Assembly: GCA_945895265.1 (NCBI GenBank)
Contig: CAMDEF010000036.1
Coordinates: 1-44,119, forward strand
Reading direction: 5' to 3'
DNA length: 44,119 nucleotides
From: Bordetella parapertussis
GTDB taxonomy: Bacteria > Pseudomonadota > Gammaproteobacteria > Burkholderiales > Burkholderiaceae_B
Below the pieces are notes generated by a model, which was given only the letters and a program-made list of their open reading frames with translations, was not told the DNA's origin and made no database searches. Positions 24,815 through 33,426 of this stretch are shown piece by piece (position 1 is the stretch's first letter; every line of letters starts with the position of its first letter). Both the position numbers and the translations under genes were made by a program.

Positions 24815-25567
24815 TTACATCAAGGTGATGGCGCGATAGGTCATGTAAGCCCCCAGTATTAAGAGGCCACCAAAAAAACATTTTTTGAATGACTCTTGAG
24901 GCATGCGGTTGCGTAGCTTTTGTCCAAGAAACATTCCTGCAAACGCTGGGATCAAGGCCACTAACGAGGCGGCCGCGACAGTCATTTGAAATTGACCGGT
25001 GACAAACAGACCTACGGCTAGGGCGAATGAAGAGACCGTAAAGGATAGGCCAAGAGCTTGTATCAGGTCATCTTTGTTTAGGCCAAGCGCGGTGAAATAG
25101 GGTGCAACAGGTAAAGCTGAAATCCCCGTGGCACCCATCAACACGCCAGTAAAAAAACCCATCACAGGCGATAACCACCATTCTGACTTGGGTGAGACGG
25201 TCAGGCGCACCGCGCTGAGTCCAAAGGCCCCGTAAATTGAGAGCACGGCCCCTAGACCTGCCGTGACGATCTGTGTGTTGCCGCTTGTGATAAAGCCCAC
25301 CCCTAGAGGCGTGCCCAAGCAGATGCCCACGAGCAGGGTGCCAAAGCGCTTACTGAGCGCTTTGAAATTTGGGCCCGCGATTAATTGCCAAACGTTGGTA
25401 ATGAGTGACGGTAGCACCAACATCGCTGCTGCCTCGACAGGCGCAATGACAAGGCCTAACAGCCCGATTGCAACGGTCGGTAGCCCCATGCCCAGCACGC
25501 CTTTAACGATCCCGGCGGCTATAAAAATAGTACTCGTTAAGGCGATGACAACGAAATAGTCTGACAT
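24815..25567 (-). CDS. TauE/SafE family membrane transporter
   Basis: The product is 250 residues of largely hydrophobic sequence with about eight membrane helices. The conserved family segments are present: a GIVKGVLGMGLPTV motif after the first helix, its repeat MGATGISALPVAPYF in the second half, and FAGMFLGQKLRNRM. Family members export sulfite, sulfoacetate or other organic anions. It is divergent from a TauD-like dioxygenase gene with 92 bp between starts, which fits export of sulfite or another product from that reaction. The anion is not proven. Confidence 0.9.
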   Translation of the reverse strand: MSDYFVVIALTSTIFIAAGIVKGVLGMGLPTVAIGLLGLVIAPVEAAAMLVLPSLITNVWQLIAGPNFKALSKRFGTLLVGICLGTPLGVGFITSGNTQIVTAGLGAVLSIYGAFGLSAVRLTVSPKSEWWLSPVMGFFTGVLMGATGISALPVAPYFTALGLNKDDLIQALGLSFTVSSFALAVGLFVTGQFQMTVAAASLVALIPAFAGMFLGQKLRNRMPQESFKKCFFGGLLILGAYMTYRAITLM

Positions 25568-25659
25568 GAGAGCTGCTGTTCAAGAGTAAGGCCAAGGATT
25601 GAGCCGCTGGCGAATGACTTAGAATGGGGGCCGACTGCGCGCAATGATTGGACATTACC

Positions 25660-26715
25660 ATGCGACCCGATACGTTACCACCTGCGATTCAAGGTGCCAG
25701 TGCTTGGCTTGGGCCTGAAGAGTCGACAAAACAGCACTGGCAGCACGAACTGAACGATGAAGATTTGCGAGAGCTCGAAACTGCTGCCACCAACTGTTTG
25801 CAGGTTAGTGCAGATCTCACGCAAATTCGTCGCTCAAATTTTGTGCTTCCCACACTGGGCCCGCGGCTACGCGAGATACACGATGCGCTCTTGCAGGGCT
25901 GTGGCTTTGCCTTGATCCGTTCGTTACCGGTGCGCCAGTGGTCGCGCGAACTCACAGCGGCTGTCTTTTTTGGTCTGGGTACCCATTTGGGTAATCCACG
26001 GCCACAAAACTCAAAAGGGCATATTCTTGGTCACGTGATTGACATGGGTTTAGAGGCAACAGACCCGAATGTTCGCATTTATCAAACCCACGAGCGGCAA
26101 ACCTTTCATACAGACTCGAGCGATATCGTTGGGTTGGTCTGCTTACAACAGGCGAAGGCGGGTGGCGATTCTGCCTTGGTGTCTTCAAATACCATCTATA
26201 ACCAGATGCGCGCTTTGCATCCCCAATTGGCAGCGTTGCTATTTGAGCCGATCGCAACCGATCGTCGAGGCGAGGTCGCACCAGGTCAAAAACCTTTTTT
26301 TGAAATTCCTGTTTTCAGTTGGTATCAGGGGCTGATGTCAACCATCTACCAACGCCAATACATTGACTCTGCTCAACGCTTTGACGACGCGTTGCGTTTG
26401 ACTCCTTTGCATGTTGAGGCGCTTGATTGCTTTGATGCGCTGGCCAATAGCGCCGATTTGAATTTTTTGATGCGCTTAGAAGCAGGTGATATGCAGTTTG
26501 TTCACAATCACACTCTGCTGCATGATCGCACTGCATTTGAAGATTGGGGTGAGTCGACTCGCAAACGACATCTGTTGCGCTTGTGGCTGTCATCGCCGCA
26601 GGCGCGCGCGCTTGCTCCAGAATGGGCGCAGCGGTACGGTTCGGTCGAACCAGGTAATCGGGGTGGGGTGATGATGCCCGCCACAGCATGGCGGGCGCCA
26701 CTGAACCCAGTCTAG
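25660..26715 (+). CDS. TauD/TfdA family dioxygenase
   Basis: The product is 351 residues from ATG 25660; a TTG 12 bases upstream is an alternative. It is an Fe(II)/2-oxoglutarate-dependent oxygenase. The proximal iron ligands H-x-D lie in RQTFHTDSSD, and the distal region reads MQFVHNHTLLHDRTAFED with the following arginine-rich KRHLLRLWL for 2-oxoglutarate binding. It lies divergent from the TauE-type exporter and convergent with a class II aldolase gene, with a hairpin over its stop. TauD proper is shorter, near 283 residues. This is a longer branch and taurine specificity should not be assumed. Confidence 0.9.
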   Translation: MRPDTLPPAIQGASAWLGPEESTKQHWQHELNDEDLRELETAATNCLQVSADLTQIRRSNFVLPTLGPRLREIHDALLQGCGFALIRSLPVRQWSRELTAAVFFGLGTHLGNPRPQNSKGHILGHVIDMGLEATDPNVRIYQTHERQTFHTDSSDIVGLVCLQQAKAGGDSALVSSNTIYNQMRALHPQLAALLFEPIATDRRGEVAPGQKPFFEIPVFSWYQGLMSTIYQRQYIDSAQRFDDALRLTPLHVEALDCFDALANSADLNFLMRLEAGDMQFVHNHTLLHDRTAFEDWGESTRKRHLLRLWLSSPQARALAPEWAQRYGSVEPGNRGGVMMPATAWRAPLNPV

Positions 26716-26729
26716 AGATGGGTTCAGTG
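26699..26729. terminator. Hairpin between convergent dioxygenase and aldolase genes
   Basis: CACTGAACCC (26699-26708) pairs perfectly with GGGTTCAGTG (26720-26729) across 11 bases. The dioxygenase stop TAG 26713-26715 is in the loop, and the aldolase stop lies 14 bp beyond. It is symmetric, without a clear T-run, and probably ends both transcripts. Confidence 0.6.
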
Positions 26730-26742
26730 TCTGTGGGTACGC

Positions 26743-27510
26743 TTAATCAGCGTAGCCTGGCAGTTCACGATCTAAGACGCGCATCATGGCAGCAAAAAAT
26801 AAGTCATCGCGCTCTTGGCGTGAATGACTGTCACCTGGTGCTGGATTTTGAACGGCATGTACAACTTCATCTGACAAGACTTGAATCGGTTGACCGGTGC
26901 TCATGGCGAGCACTTGTGCGCGACAGACGCGCTCGAGTTTATACAGTCGTTTGTAAGCCTCTGCCACCGTATCGCCGACGACGAGTACGCCATGATTTTT
27001 CATGAATAGTACTTTTTTGTTGCCGACTTGATGGGCGAGACGCTCGCCCTCGCTTAGGCCATCAGCTACACCAGTGTAGGTGTCGTCGTAGCCTGTAATG
27101 CCCATAAAAAACGCTGCTGTTTGGCTGGCTGGTAGCAGCCGGTTATTTTGCAACATGTTCAGAGCCAGCGCCCAGTTTTGATGGGTATGTAAGACGACGT
27201 TTGCCCTGGTGATGCGATGAACTGGTGCGTGAATGCACATGGCCGAACGCTCAACCACGCCTACGCCTTCAATCGTGTCACCGTTTTCATTAAAAATCAT
27301 CATGTCACTTGCACGGGCTTCCGACCAATGCATACCAAAGGGCGAAATCAAGTACTGGTCTTTGCGACCGGGTACGATCATCGTGAAATGATTGTCAATG
27401 CCTTCGTGCAAGTCGTCGAGCACGGCAAGACGATTTGCGGCAGCAAGATGAATTTTTGCCTGTTGAACGGCGTCAGACTGTTGTTTGACATTGAGATTGT
27501 GCACGGACAT
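26743..27510 (-). CDS. Class II aldolase/adducin family protein
   Basis: The product is 255 residues. Zinc-ligand histidines are seen in VVLHTHQNWALALN (H-x-H) and KNHGVLVVGDT, and the N-terminal DDLHEGIDNHFTMIVPG and YLISPFGMHWSEA are typical of the family. Members include fuculose-phosphate aldolase, decarboxylases and dehydratases acting on small hydroxy acids. Many in Bug-rich neighbourhoods act on unknown carboxylic acids. It lies downstream of a Bug gene on the same strand with a 195-bp gap containing a 17-bp palindrome, so it probably has its own control. Confidence 0.9.
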   Translation of the reverse strand: MSVHNLNVKQQSDAVQQAKIHLAAANRLAVLDDLHEGIDNHFTMIVPGRKDQYLISPFGMHWSEARASDMMIFNENGDTIEGVGVVERSAMCIHAPVHRITRANVVLHTHQNWALALNMLQNNRLLPASQTAAFFMGITGYDDTYTGVADGLSEGERLAHQVGNKKVLFMKNHGVLVVGDTVAEAYKRLYKLERVCRAQVLAMSTGQPIQVLSDEVVHAVQNPAPGDSHSRQERDDLFFAAMMRVLDRELPGYAD

Positions 27511-27612
27511 GACGAGCCTCTTTGAAGATGATTTGTATCAATGAGGTTACTACCGTTGCACCGGTCTCGCAACAGATTCTTTGCCTAGGTATTTGCGGCG
27601 TCGTCTAAATAT

Positions 27613-27629
27613 TTTGTGCGACGCACAAA
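27613..27629. promoter_or_regulatory. 17-bp palindrome upstream of the class II aldolase gene
   Basis: TTTGTGCG-A-CGCACAAA is a perfect dyad with one central base, about 103 bp before the aldolase ATG and 77 bp after the end of the Bug frame on the same strand. Compact symmetric sites of this size are typical operators for dimeric repressors. The regulator is not in the window. Confidence 0.45.
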
Positions 27630-27705
27630 TTTACTCTTTGGCGCACTTGTGGGCCAATCTGACCGACTGGAAAATCGGCCAGCGGACCCATCTACTGCTA
27701 GTGTG

Positions 27706-28704
27706 TTACTCGGGCTTAATCCCAGCTTGCTTGATCGCATCTGCCCATTTCGTAATTTCGCGTTGAACGAAGCTGTCGCAGGCTTGCGGTGTCGTGCCAT
27801 CGTTCTCGAACCCCTGTTGCTCGGTCTTTGCTTTGAATTGAGGGTCTTTCAAAATACGAACCAGTTCGGCATTCAATCGGTCAATGATGGCAGGTGGCGT
27901 ACCTGAGGGGGCAAACATTGCCGACCATAAGACAGAATAAAAATCTGGCAAGCCTTCTTCGGCAACTGTCGGAATGTCAGGCGTGAGTGGCGAGCGCCGA
28001 TTATCACCGATCGCGAGTGCGCGCAGCTTTCCGGCGTTAATGTGTGGAACAACCGAGGCGGCTCCACCAAAACTTGTTTGAATTCGTCCGGCGAGTAAAT
28101 CCGTTGTTGCAGGGCCTGAGCCTTTGTACAGGATGTTGGTCATGCGTATGCCTGCCATCCAGTTAAACAACTCCATCGGTAATTGAGTGGCCTTGGATGA
28201 GGACGAAAAATTTAAGACGTTGGGGTTAGCTTTGGCGTAGGCAATGAGTTCTTTGACAGAGTGCACCGGTAGCGAGGGATGGACCACCAAGATCATTTGC
28301 TGTGAGGCCGTTTGACTAATACAGCGAAGATCTCGCATCGTGTCAAAATTAATATTAGGGTGAATCGATGGGTTAATGCCGTGGCTACTTGAATTAAAGA
28401 GCAGCGTGTAGCCATCAGGGGTGGCTCGGGCCACGACTTCAGAGCCGATCATGCCATCGGCACCCGGGCGGTTTTCAACGATGACCGCTTGCCCTAACGC
28501 CTCAGTGAGTTTTTGCGCCAAAGCTCTGCCCAGCACGTCTGTGCCACCGCCGGCGGCGTAGGGCACAATTAAACGAATGGTCCGGTTGGGATATGTTTGT
28601 GCAAAGCTATCAGTCAATCCAACAGTACACACCATGCACAGTGAACAGGTGAAAGCTAAGGCAAAAAAGCGTAGTCTGAGAAAGTTGTTCATGAGGTGTG
28701 TCAT
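27706..28704 (-). CDS. Bug family tripartite tricarboxylate transporter receptor
   Basis: The product is 332 residues with a long hydrophobic signal peptide ending near SFA-Q, then IRLIVPYAAGGGTDVLGRAL, VIVENRPGADGMIGSE and TPDGYTLLFN, the Bug family signature. It is a periplasmic carboxylate-binding protein. ATG 28704 is taken as start; an in-frame ATG four codons later is possible. It follows a TauD-like gene by 6 bp on the same strand, forming the end of an operon that also has two racemase-superfamily genes. Confidence 0.92.
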   Translation of the reverse strand: MTHLMNNFLRLRFFALAFTCSLCMVCTVGLTDSFAQTYPNRTIRLIVPYAAGGGTDVLGRALAQKLTEALGQAVIVENRPGADGMIGSEVVARATPDGYTLLFNSSSHGINPSIHPNINFDTMRDLRCISQTASQQMILVVHPSLPVHSVKELIAYAKANPNVLNFSSSSKATQLPMELFNWMAGIRMTNILYKGSGPATTDLLAGRIQTSFGGAASVVPHINAGKLRALAIGDNRRSPLTPDIPTVAEEGLPDFYSVLWSAMFAPSGTPPAIIDRLNAELVRILKDPQFKAKTEQQGFENDGTTPQACDSFVQREITKWADAIKQAGIKPE

Positions 28705-28710
28705 CAGTGT

Positions 28711-29550
28711 TTAAACGGGCTTAGAGCCACGAATTTGAACGCGGTGCATTAAGCGGCGTTGTCCTGGGTAGTCAGCCAGTGCCAAGTGTTGGCAACATCG
28801 GTTGTCCCAAAAGGCAATCGATCCGGGTTGCCAACGAAAACGGCAGCTGAATTCAGGACGTGTCGAGTGATCATATAAAAATTTCAAGAGCGGCGCACTC
28901 TCGGCAACGGTCATATTTTCAAACCGCTCGGTGTGCATGACATTGACGTACAGCGCTTTTTTTCCAGTTTCTGGATGAGTTCGAACCACTGGGTGTACCG
29001 CTGAGAGTGTTGCTTGCGCAGAGCAGTCTTGCCCCGGTGGCAGAATATCGTCGACCGACAGAGACGCGAGAATTCGGCCATTCGAGTGCACAGCGCGAAG
29101 ATCCTTGAGCATCGTCTTCATGCCCGAAGACAGCGTGTCATATGCCATGTATTGATTAGCAAAGAGGGTGTCACCACCCACCGAGGGCAAGATACGAGCG
29201 GCAAGCACCGAGCCTAAGGGGGGGATCTCGAGGTGACTGGTATCGGTATGCCATTCCCAGCCAAACACGAGCGTGCCCTCGGGTTTCTTGTCAATGACCA
29301 GCAGTTCAGGAAAATTTCCTGGTACCTGACGGTGAGGCGGGAGCATGGCGAGATCGCCAAAATTGCGCGCAAAGCGGGCTAAGTCGAGATCAGAAACGTT
29401 TTGCTCGCGAAAAAAAATCACTAAGTGCTCGAGGTGTGCCTGGCGAACTTCAGCTAAGGTCACTGGATCGATCTCGGTCGAGAGATCGATCCCAAAGATC
29501 TCGGCGCCTAAGGCGCCCGCAAGAGGCTGGACTTTAATTTTTTTATACAT
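28711..29550 (-). CDS. TauD/TfdA family dioxygenase
   Basis: The product is 279 residues, the same size as TauD. Iron ligands are His101-x-Asp103 (WEWHTDTSH) and the distal His in NRCCQHLALADYPG, with the 2-oxoglutarate-binding arginine in QRRLMHRVQIRG. The N-terminal LAGALGAEIFGIDLS is the standard opening of the family. It catalyses Fe(II)- and 2-oxoglutarate-dependent hydroxylation, often breaking C-S, C-O or C-N bonds. Substrate is unassigned. It lies in an operon with the racemase-type genes upstream (77-bp gap) and a Bug receptor downstream. Confidence 0.93.
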   Translation of the reverse strand: MYKKIKVQPLAGALGAEIFGIDLSTEIDPVTLAEVRQAHLEHLVIFFREQNVSDLDLARFARNFGDLAMLPPHRQVPGNFPELLVIDKKPEGTLVFGWEWHTDTSHLEIPPLGSVLAARILPSVGGDTLFANQYMAYDTLSSGMKTMLKDLRAVHSNGRILASLSVDDILPPGQDCSAQATLSAVHPVVRTHPETGKKALYVNVMHTERFENMTVAESAPLLKFLYDHSTRPEFSCRFRWQPGSIAFWDNRCCQHLALADYPGQRRLMHRVQIRGSKPV

Positions 29551-29627
29551 CAGCGTGTTTCCCGTGTCTCGAAATGTGCAGTGATTAGTCAGCTTTGACT
29601 TTAGTCCGTAACTCCATCAGTATTTCC

Positions 29628-30347
29628 TCAGGCTAGCAGAGACCCATAACCCGGTAATACTGGCGCCACTCCAGCCAAGCGCAGCGCGTTCCACATCATG
29701 GCACTTGAACTTGAGATGACGGGCTTGCCTAAGTCTTGCTCGAGTGCACCGACGATCGACACGGTTGGCATTCCGACGCCGCTTAAAAAAACGGCTTGCG
29801 CCCCAGGGACGTCGACCGATTTGCCTAAGCGATACGCGCGGTTGGGTGGTTCTTCAAAGATGCTGCGAACATTGCGTAACCAATCAAAGTTAACGACTTC
29901 GATGCCGTAGCTCTCAAGGTTTTGTTTACCTTGCATGGTCAAATTTTCGTCGTAAGGGGTGCCCAGCGCAACTTTTTTTATGCCTAGTGCGTTCAGTGCA
30001 GCAATGACGCTACCAAAGGCGGTGATGAAGTGCAGGCCAAAACGATCTTCTAAGCGTTTGGTCAACTCCGCTTCTTTCTCGCGTCCGAGGTAATAGCTCG
30101 TTGCGGTGTGCGCCAAGGCAATCACGTCAGGTTTAATCATCGATAGCATCTCGACAGACTCGTCGAGATGCTCAATCTGTGTGGCGATGCGCGCTTCGAT
30201 GCCGTTCAATGTTCCGTCGGCCCCTCGCGAAATCATACGACCAAAGTGCACAGATACCCCCTTGGGGGCCATTTCAAACATTTCGGGCTCGACAGTCGGA
30301 GTTCCGGCCGGTACAAGAAACCCTAGCTTTGCGCGCCAACCAACCAT
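29628..30347 (-). CDS. Maleate isomerase / arylmalonate decarboxylase family protein lacking cysteine
   Basis: The product is 239 residues. Alignable features of this branch of the Asp/Glu racemase superfamily are the opening LGFLVPAGTPTVEPEM, the middle VIALAHTATSYYLG, and the late FLSGVGMPT followed by GKPVISSSSAMMWNALRL. In maleate isomerase two cysteines catalyse, and in arylmalonate decarboxylase one (C188). Here the first position is His80 (A-H-T) and the second is Gly-Val, and the whole protein has no cysteine. Either it uses a different mechanism or it is a binding or non-isomerase relative. Start ATG 30347 has AAGGA 8 bases upstream. Operon with 30371-31192. Confidence 0.85.
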   Translation of the reverse strand: MVGWRAKLGFLVPAGTPTVEPEMFEMAPKGVSVHFGRMISRGADGTLNGIEARIATQIEHLDESVEMLSMIKPDVIALAHTATSYYLGREKEAELTKRLEDRFGLHFITAFGSVIAALNALGIKKVALGTPYDENLTMQGKQNLESYGIEVVNFDWLRNVRSIFEEPPNRAYRLGKSVDVPGAQAVFLSGVGMPTVSIVGALEQDLGKPVISSSSAMMWNALRLAGVAPVLPGYGSLLA

Positions 30348-30370
30348 GATATCAATCCTTTTATGGTCAC

Positions 30371-31192
30371 TTATTTATTTTTTTGTTTTGCTTTTTTCGC
30401 GTGCGTGACCGCATCAAGTTCGGCGAGCAAGTCTGCTGGAGGCATCGCGTAGCTACCCATCCGTCCAACGCCGATGCCTAGTCTGCGTTGCATCGTGACC
30501 ATCATTTCGGCATACAAAAATGAAGTTGCTACGCAATCGAGCACCGAGAGCCGACCAATTGGGTTGATATTGCTTCGCCGAATGATCAAGTTCAAAACGC
30601 CTTCTGCCGGCACGATGAGGTCAGCACCGTCTGCTTTAGCTTGTTCTGCAGTCGCTAAAAAATCCGCTACAACTTGTTTAGGTTTTTTGATGGCCACATT
30701 CAAAATATCTTCGTCGACCGGATGTGCGAGAGAGTAGTAACCGGATACGCGGCTTTCCAGTCCGTGGCGTTTGACCAAGGCTTTCACACGTTTGACGTTC
30801 GCGGGTGCAAGGGTGGTGAGCGCAAACTTCTCGGCCATTGAGCAGGCAACCAACAGCGTGCATTCGGGCATTGAAATGACTGGAATACTTAACAGTGATC
30901 TGATCTCTGGTAAAAAGGGTTCGCTAAAACTACCAAGAATCACCGCGTCAAATTTGTTTTTTTCGGCGGCACGACAAATGTCGATGACTTCAGTTTGGAG
31001 GATCAGTTTGGCGTAGCTGTATTGCAAAACTTCAGCGGGCATCCGGCCGTGATAGTTTTCTTCAGATACCCCATTGAATACAATGTGCGTACCTTCAGAA
31101 CAATACTTTTTCGCATGATCTTCGAGCGCCTTGCGATAGTTGGTTAAGGTCGCGAGTTGAGTCATGGATTGATACCAAATACGCATGCCCAT
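30371..31192 (-). CDS. Asp/Glu/hydantoin racemase superfamily protein, catalytic cysteines replaced
   Basis: The product is 273 residues from ATG 31192 with GGAG 5 bases upstream. The opening RIWYQSMTQL and the two-lobe layout fit the Asp/Glu/hydantoin racemase superfamily. The first catalytic Cys position (ILGSFSEPFL, compare A-C-F-x-D-P) carries Ser88, and the second (DLIVPAEGVL, compare G-C-x-G) carries Ala196-Glu197. So a standard two-base cysteine racemase reaction is unlikely. It precedes the similar Cys-lacking 29628-30347 gene by 23 bp and is divergent from a Bug gene. A related protein lies at 36262-37074. Confidence 0.82.
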   Translation of the reverse strand: MGMRIWYQSMTQLATLTNYRKALEDHAKKYCSEGTHIVFNGVSEENYHGRMPAEVLQYSYAKLILQTEVIDICRAAEKNKFDAVILGSFSEPFLPEIRSLLSIPVISMPECTLLVACSMAEKFALTTLAPANVKRVKALVKRHGLESRVSGYYSLAHPVDEDILNVAIKKPKQVVADFLATAEQAKADGADLIVPAEGVLNLIIRRSNINPIGRLSVLDCVATSFLYAEMMVTMQRRLGIGVGRMGSYAMPPADLLAELDAVTHAKKAKQKNK

Positions 31193-31333
31193 TATGTCTC
31201 CTGAGGGTCTTTCTGTTTTGGTTTACAAGGATTATATCGGTTGATTGTTCGCATCTATTGCCGTTAAGACTGTAAATGTCTCGTAAAATCATTTTTAGTC
31301 TATTTTGAAAATAAAAAGCGCTGGAGACAATAC

Positions 31334-32314
31334 GTGAATAAAAGACAATTATTGTTGGGTAGTTTGGCTGCAGCATCCCTGTCTAAACTCGGTACGAATT
31401 GGGCTCAGGCAAGCAATTATCCCAATCGTGCGATTCACTTGATTGTGCCCTCTGAGGCGGGTGGTGGCACCGACTTTACGGCGCGTACGATTGGGCTCAA
31501 ACTGAGCGAGTTGCTCGGGCAGTCGCTAGTTGTGGATAATCGACCGGGTGCAGCGGGCAATATTGGTGTTGAGCAGGGTGTGCGCGCGGCACCTGACGGC
31601 TACACCTTAGTCATGCCAATTACCTCTTTGCCCATGAGTCCTTGGCTGTACCCGAAGTTATCGTACGATCCGGTCAAAGATCTATCGCCCATTATTCTGG
31701 CCTGTGCCGCACCGCTGATTATGGTGGTGAATCCTCAGCTGCCTGCAAACAACGTGCAAGAGTTCATTGCCTTAGCAAAAAAGCAACCGGGCCAACTGAA
31801 TTATGCCAACTCAGGCAATGGCACCACCGCCCATTTGGCGGGTGAGCTTTTCAAGAAGATGGCAGACATCAAGATGGAGAGTGTGAACTATAAGGGCGGT
31901 GGCTCCTCAGTGATTGATACCGTCGCAGGTCGGGTACAGATGTTTTTTTCAACGATCCCTGCCGCCTTGCCGCATTTGAAGTCTGGCAAGTTACGAGCGC
32001 TTGCCGTGACCTCTAAGCATCGTGTGGAGATGGTTCCAGACGTGCCTACCGTTGATGAGTCAGGTCTGCCTGGGTTTGAGGTCGTTGGATGGTTTGGTAT
32101 TTTTGCCCCGACCGGAACACCAAAGACTGTCATTGTGAAGCTCAACGAAAGCATCAATGTGGTCTTGAAGATGCCTGATATTCGGGAACGTCTCGCACGA
32201 CAAGGGCTGATCCCCGGGGGTGGTTCGCCTGAGGACTTGAGGGATTTGCTCAGTGCGGATCTGAGCAAATGGGGAAAACTGATCAAAGAGATTGGTATTA
32301 AAACGTCCGAGTGA
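31334..32314 (+). CDS. Bug family tripartite tricarboxylate transporter receptor
   Basis: The product is 326 residues. The start is GTG 31334, with GGAG 8 bases upstream. The signal peptide (MNKRQLLLGSLAAASL) is followed by IHLIVPSEAGGGTDFTAR, LVVDNRPGAAGNIGVE and APDGYTLV, all Bug hallmarks, and the C-terminal KWGKLIKEIGIK is also typical. It is a periplasmic carboxylate receptor. It is divergent from the racemase-type operon and 109 bp upstream of an isocitrate lyase/PEP mutase-type lyase gene on the same strand, so the lyase substrate may be the ligand. Confidence 0.93.
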   Translation: MNKRQLLLGSLAAASLSKLGTNWAQASNYPNRAIHLIVPSEAGGGTDFTARTIGLKLSELLGQSLVVDNRPGAAGNIGVEQGVRAAPDGYTLVMPITSLPMSPWLYPKLSYDPVKDLSPIILACAAPLIMVVNPQLPANNVQEFIALAKKQPGQLNYANSGNGTTAHLAGELFKKMADIKMESVNYKGGGSSVIDTVAGRVQMFFSTIPAALPHLKSGKLRALAVTSKHRVEMVPDVPTVDESGLPGFEVVGWFGIFAPTGTPKTVIVKLNESINVVLKMPDIRERLARQGLIPGGGSPEDLRDLLSADLSKWGKLIKEIGIKTSE

Positions 32315-32351
32315 CCGGTGCACTGTCTTGAAGCAACCGAGTGCTTGATGC

Positions 32352-32372
32352 TCGGTCTTAAAAAAAGACCGA
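32352..32372. terminator. Hairpin between Bug and lyase genes
   Basis: TCGGTCTT (32352-32359) pairs with AAGACCGA (32365-32372) around a five-A loop, 37 bp after the Bug stop. There is no T-run after it on the plus strand. It may partially terminate or stabilise the receptor message so that the receptor is made in excess over the lyase. Confidence 0.45.
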
Positions 32373-32423
32373 ATGACTAACGCTCGACCTTAACCGGTTA
32401 AGCAAACACAAAAGGCTACAGCA

Positions 32424-33341
32424 ATGATGAACCCTGGAAAGCGGTTACGCGAACTGATTGCGGCACCCGACATTTTGGTGATGCCTGGTATTTTTGATGG
32501 CTATAGCGCCCGCTTGGTGCAGCGCTCTGGTTTTCATGCAGGTTTTTTGACGGGCGGTGGCATCAGTGAGTCGCGTCTTGGTCAGCTCGACATCGGCTTA
32601 ATGGGGTTAGAAGAGAATCTGCAAACGTGTCGCGCGATGGTGGCCTGTTGCGATCTGCCAATGATCGCGGATGGCGACACGGGTTACGGTAACGCGGTAA
32701 ACGTGCACCATACGGTACGCGCGTTTGAGCAGGCTGGTGTTGGTGGCTTAATGCTCGAAGATCAGGTGTGGCCTAAACGCTGTGGCCATATGAAAGGTAA
32801 AGACGTCATTTCAGCAGAAGAGAATGCTGAAAAAATACGTTCAGCGGCACAGGCACGACGTAACCCGGATTTTGTGATCAAGTCACGTACCGACGCATAC
32901 GGCACACACGGGTTAGCTGAAGCGATTCGACGACTCAATCTGTACGCAGAGGCGGGTGCGGATCTTTTGTTTGCGGATGCGGTGTTGGCCGAGCAAGATA
33001 TCGCAACTTTAGTAAAAGAGACGATCAAGCCAATTTCTGTGAATATGGGTTTTGGCATTAGAACTCGCTCAACGACGCCTTTGATTTCAGCTAAGCGGCT
33101 TGAAGATTTAGGGGTGTCTGCGGTGATTTACCCGAGGTTGCTGACAGCTGCTGCTGTCCAGGGGATGATCAATGGCATGCAAGCGCTGCAGGCCTCGCTT
33201 GGGAAAGACGAAATCGTGAATCGTCCAGATTTGGCGGTGTCGTTTGAAGAGTTAAACGAGCTGTGCGGCTACGCCGAATCGCAAGAGCTTGAGCAACGCT
33301 ATTTGACGAAAGCGGCCCTCGATAAAAAATATCAACGCTAA
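32424..33341 (+). CDS. Isocitrate lyase/PEP mutase superfamily lyase
   Basis: The product is 305 residues of the TIM-barrel family with 2-methylisocitrate lyase, oxaloacetate decarboxylase and carboxyphosphonoenolpyruvate mutase. The lyase-type catalytic loop K-R-C-G-H is present (Cys120), with the metal-binding IADGDTGYGN (82-90) and LEDQ. Cys in the loop points to a C-C lyase rather than a phosphonomutase. It is cytoplasmic. ATG 32424 follows AAAGG by 8 bases. It lies after a Bug receptor gene and converges on a second lyase of this family at 33427-34320. Confidence 0.92.
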   Translation: MMNPGKRLRELIAAPDILVMPGIFDGYSARLVQRSGFHAGFLTGGGISESRLGQLDIGLMGLEENLQTCRAMVACCDLPMIADGDTGYGNAVNVHHTVRAFEQAGVGGLMLEDQVWPKRCGHMKGKDVISAEENAEKIRSAAQARRNPDFVIKSRTDAYGTHGLAEAIRRLNLYAEAGADLLFADAVLAEQDIATLVKETIKPISVNMGFGIRTRSTTPLISAKRLEDLGVSAVIYPRLLTAAAVQGMINGMQALQASLGKDEIVNRPDLAVSFEELNELCGYAESQELEQRYLTKAALDKKYQR

Positions 33342-33378
33342 CGGTGCCCATCACAAGGTTGAGTCACCGATCACACAC

Positions 33379-33415
33379 CAGGTGACCCAAGCAGGTGTGG
33401 GTCACTTGTCACCTG
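33379..33415. terminator. Hairpin between convergent lyase genes
   Basis: GTGACCC (33382-33388) pairs with GGGTCAC (33399-33405), and an alternative outer pairing CAGGTGAC (33379-33386) with GTCACCTG (33408-33415) is also possible. It is the only structured part of the 85-bp gap between two convergent stop codons. Confidence 0.45.
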
Positions 33416-33426
33416 CTCGGTAGGCG

